Below the pieces are notes generated by a model. That model did no database searches and had not been told where the DNA came from. It saw only the letters and a list, made by a program, of their open reading frames with translations. The translations under genes were made by a program, and so were the position numbers. Below, one piece after another: positions 63,560 through 64,000 of a stretch of DNA of 64,000 nucleotides. Within the stretch, counting starts at the first letter, position 1; each line of letters starts with the position of its first letter. This DNA is from Nematopogon swammerdamellus (Eukaryota > Arthropoda > Insecta > Lepidoptera > Adelidae): assembly GCA_946902875.1 (NCBI GenBank), contig OX336355.1, positions 12,619,347 through 12,683,346 on the forward strand, given 5' to 3'.

Positions 63560-64000
63560 GAAATTTTCACAGAATATGCGTTATTATGGCGGATATAACA
63601 TCAAATAATAAACAATAGAAAAGAGAAAAATTTGCGATGGTCTCCATCCCTTCAAATGCCGGAGCCATATTTGAAATGTCACCCAGCAAGTGTCAGGCAC
63701 TTTTCGAAAAAGTGCGCGCGCCCTCCGCCGCCCGCCGCCGCGCGTTCTAGACCATATTTCTAGACGTTTTTTATATGAAACCTATGTGAAAAACCTATAT
63801 TTTCGAATAAGAAACGTTTTTTTCAAGGTTTTTTTTTGTGTTGCGGAAACCTCGGTGCGCGAGTCCGACTCGCACTTGGCCAAATTTCTTGAGTAACATT
63901 TCTCGCACAAGCTGTGGTTATTTTTCGGTAAGGTCCGAGGTTCGAATACGTTCGGGGTGTACCAATAAGTTGACGGAAATAATTACGTGCTGCTGCTTCA

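Larger units (their letters stand above)
61520..63882 (-). mobile_element. GGCCAAGTGCGAGTCGG repeat, split by a transposon
   Basis: Ends TTTAGGTTTCCGTATCCCG (left) and GTCCGACTCGCACTTGGCC (right) are those of a repeat also at 24230-24555. Its middle (CATAATAACGCATATTCTGTG on the minus strand) is split at AAAATTTC by the element at 61629-63559. Superfamily not identified; common in Lepidoptera. Confidence 0.75.

Noticed and set aside
1..64000. CRISPR array, operon or prokaryotic mobile system
   Set aside because: Sequence is clearly a spliced animal gene with eukaryotic TEs; no direct-repeat/spacer array or tightly packed ORFs exist.

Overview
The window is eukaryotic and almost certainly from a moth or butterfly (Lepidoptera). 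It is AT-rich, has GT/AG introns, and is crowded with short interspersed repeats, MITEs, piggyBac-type (TTAA) elements and non-LTR retrotransposon pieces of the kinds usual in lepidopteran genomes. The only host gene I can reconstruct is transketolase, on the minus strand, with 12 coding exons from 39269 down to 2813. The spliced exons give 1869 nt, 622 residues plus stop, and every junction keeps frame and uses GT/AG. Thiamine-diphosphate, metal and phosphate-binding residues are all present, so the gene looks intact although its introns are full of transposable elements (TEs).

Layout: 1-2812 is downstream flank with one SINE. 2813-39269 is transketolase. Intron 10 (12.5 kb) holds an internally deleted piggyBac-like element, several MITEs, a 430-bp purine tract, a duplicated block and LINE fragments. 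Intron 6 begins with a TE 5 bp inside the 5' splice site. Intron 2 (6.5 kb) holds a nearly full-length CR1/L2-like retrotransposon (ORF1 intact, ORF2 broken by two stop codons and one SINE) whose microsatellite tail ends about 31 bp from the exon 2 donor. 39270-64000 is upstream flank or unseen 5' intron. It contains three weak candidate coding exons (45816-46061 plus, 52540-52606 minus, 55467-55668 plus), many SINEs, nested MITEs, and near the right end a 1.9-kb element with 105-bp inverted termini and an 8-bp target duplication that carries a 359-codon reverse-transcriptase ORF.

The most interesting pattern is the SINE population. One head looks like a 5S rRNA segment set between tRNA-type A and B boxes. 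The same 3' body also occurs behind a quite different, non-tRNA head, and that second head occurs on two further unrelated bodies. This looks like modular exchange of SINE heads and bodies. Names used below: '5S-head SINE' (5S/tRNA-like head plus common body), 'H-head SINE' (alternative head plus common body), 'H-CAA' (alternative head, body ending in a CAA-repeat tail) and 'H-B' (alternative head plus a third body). No database search was possible; family names rest on motifs read by eye.
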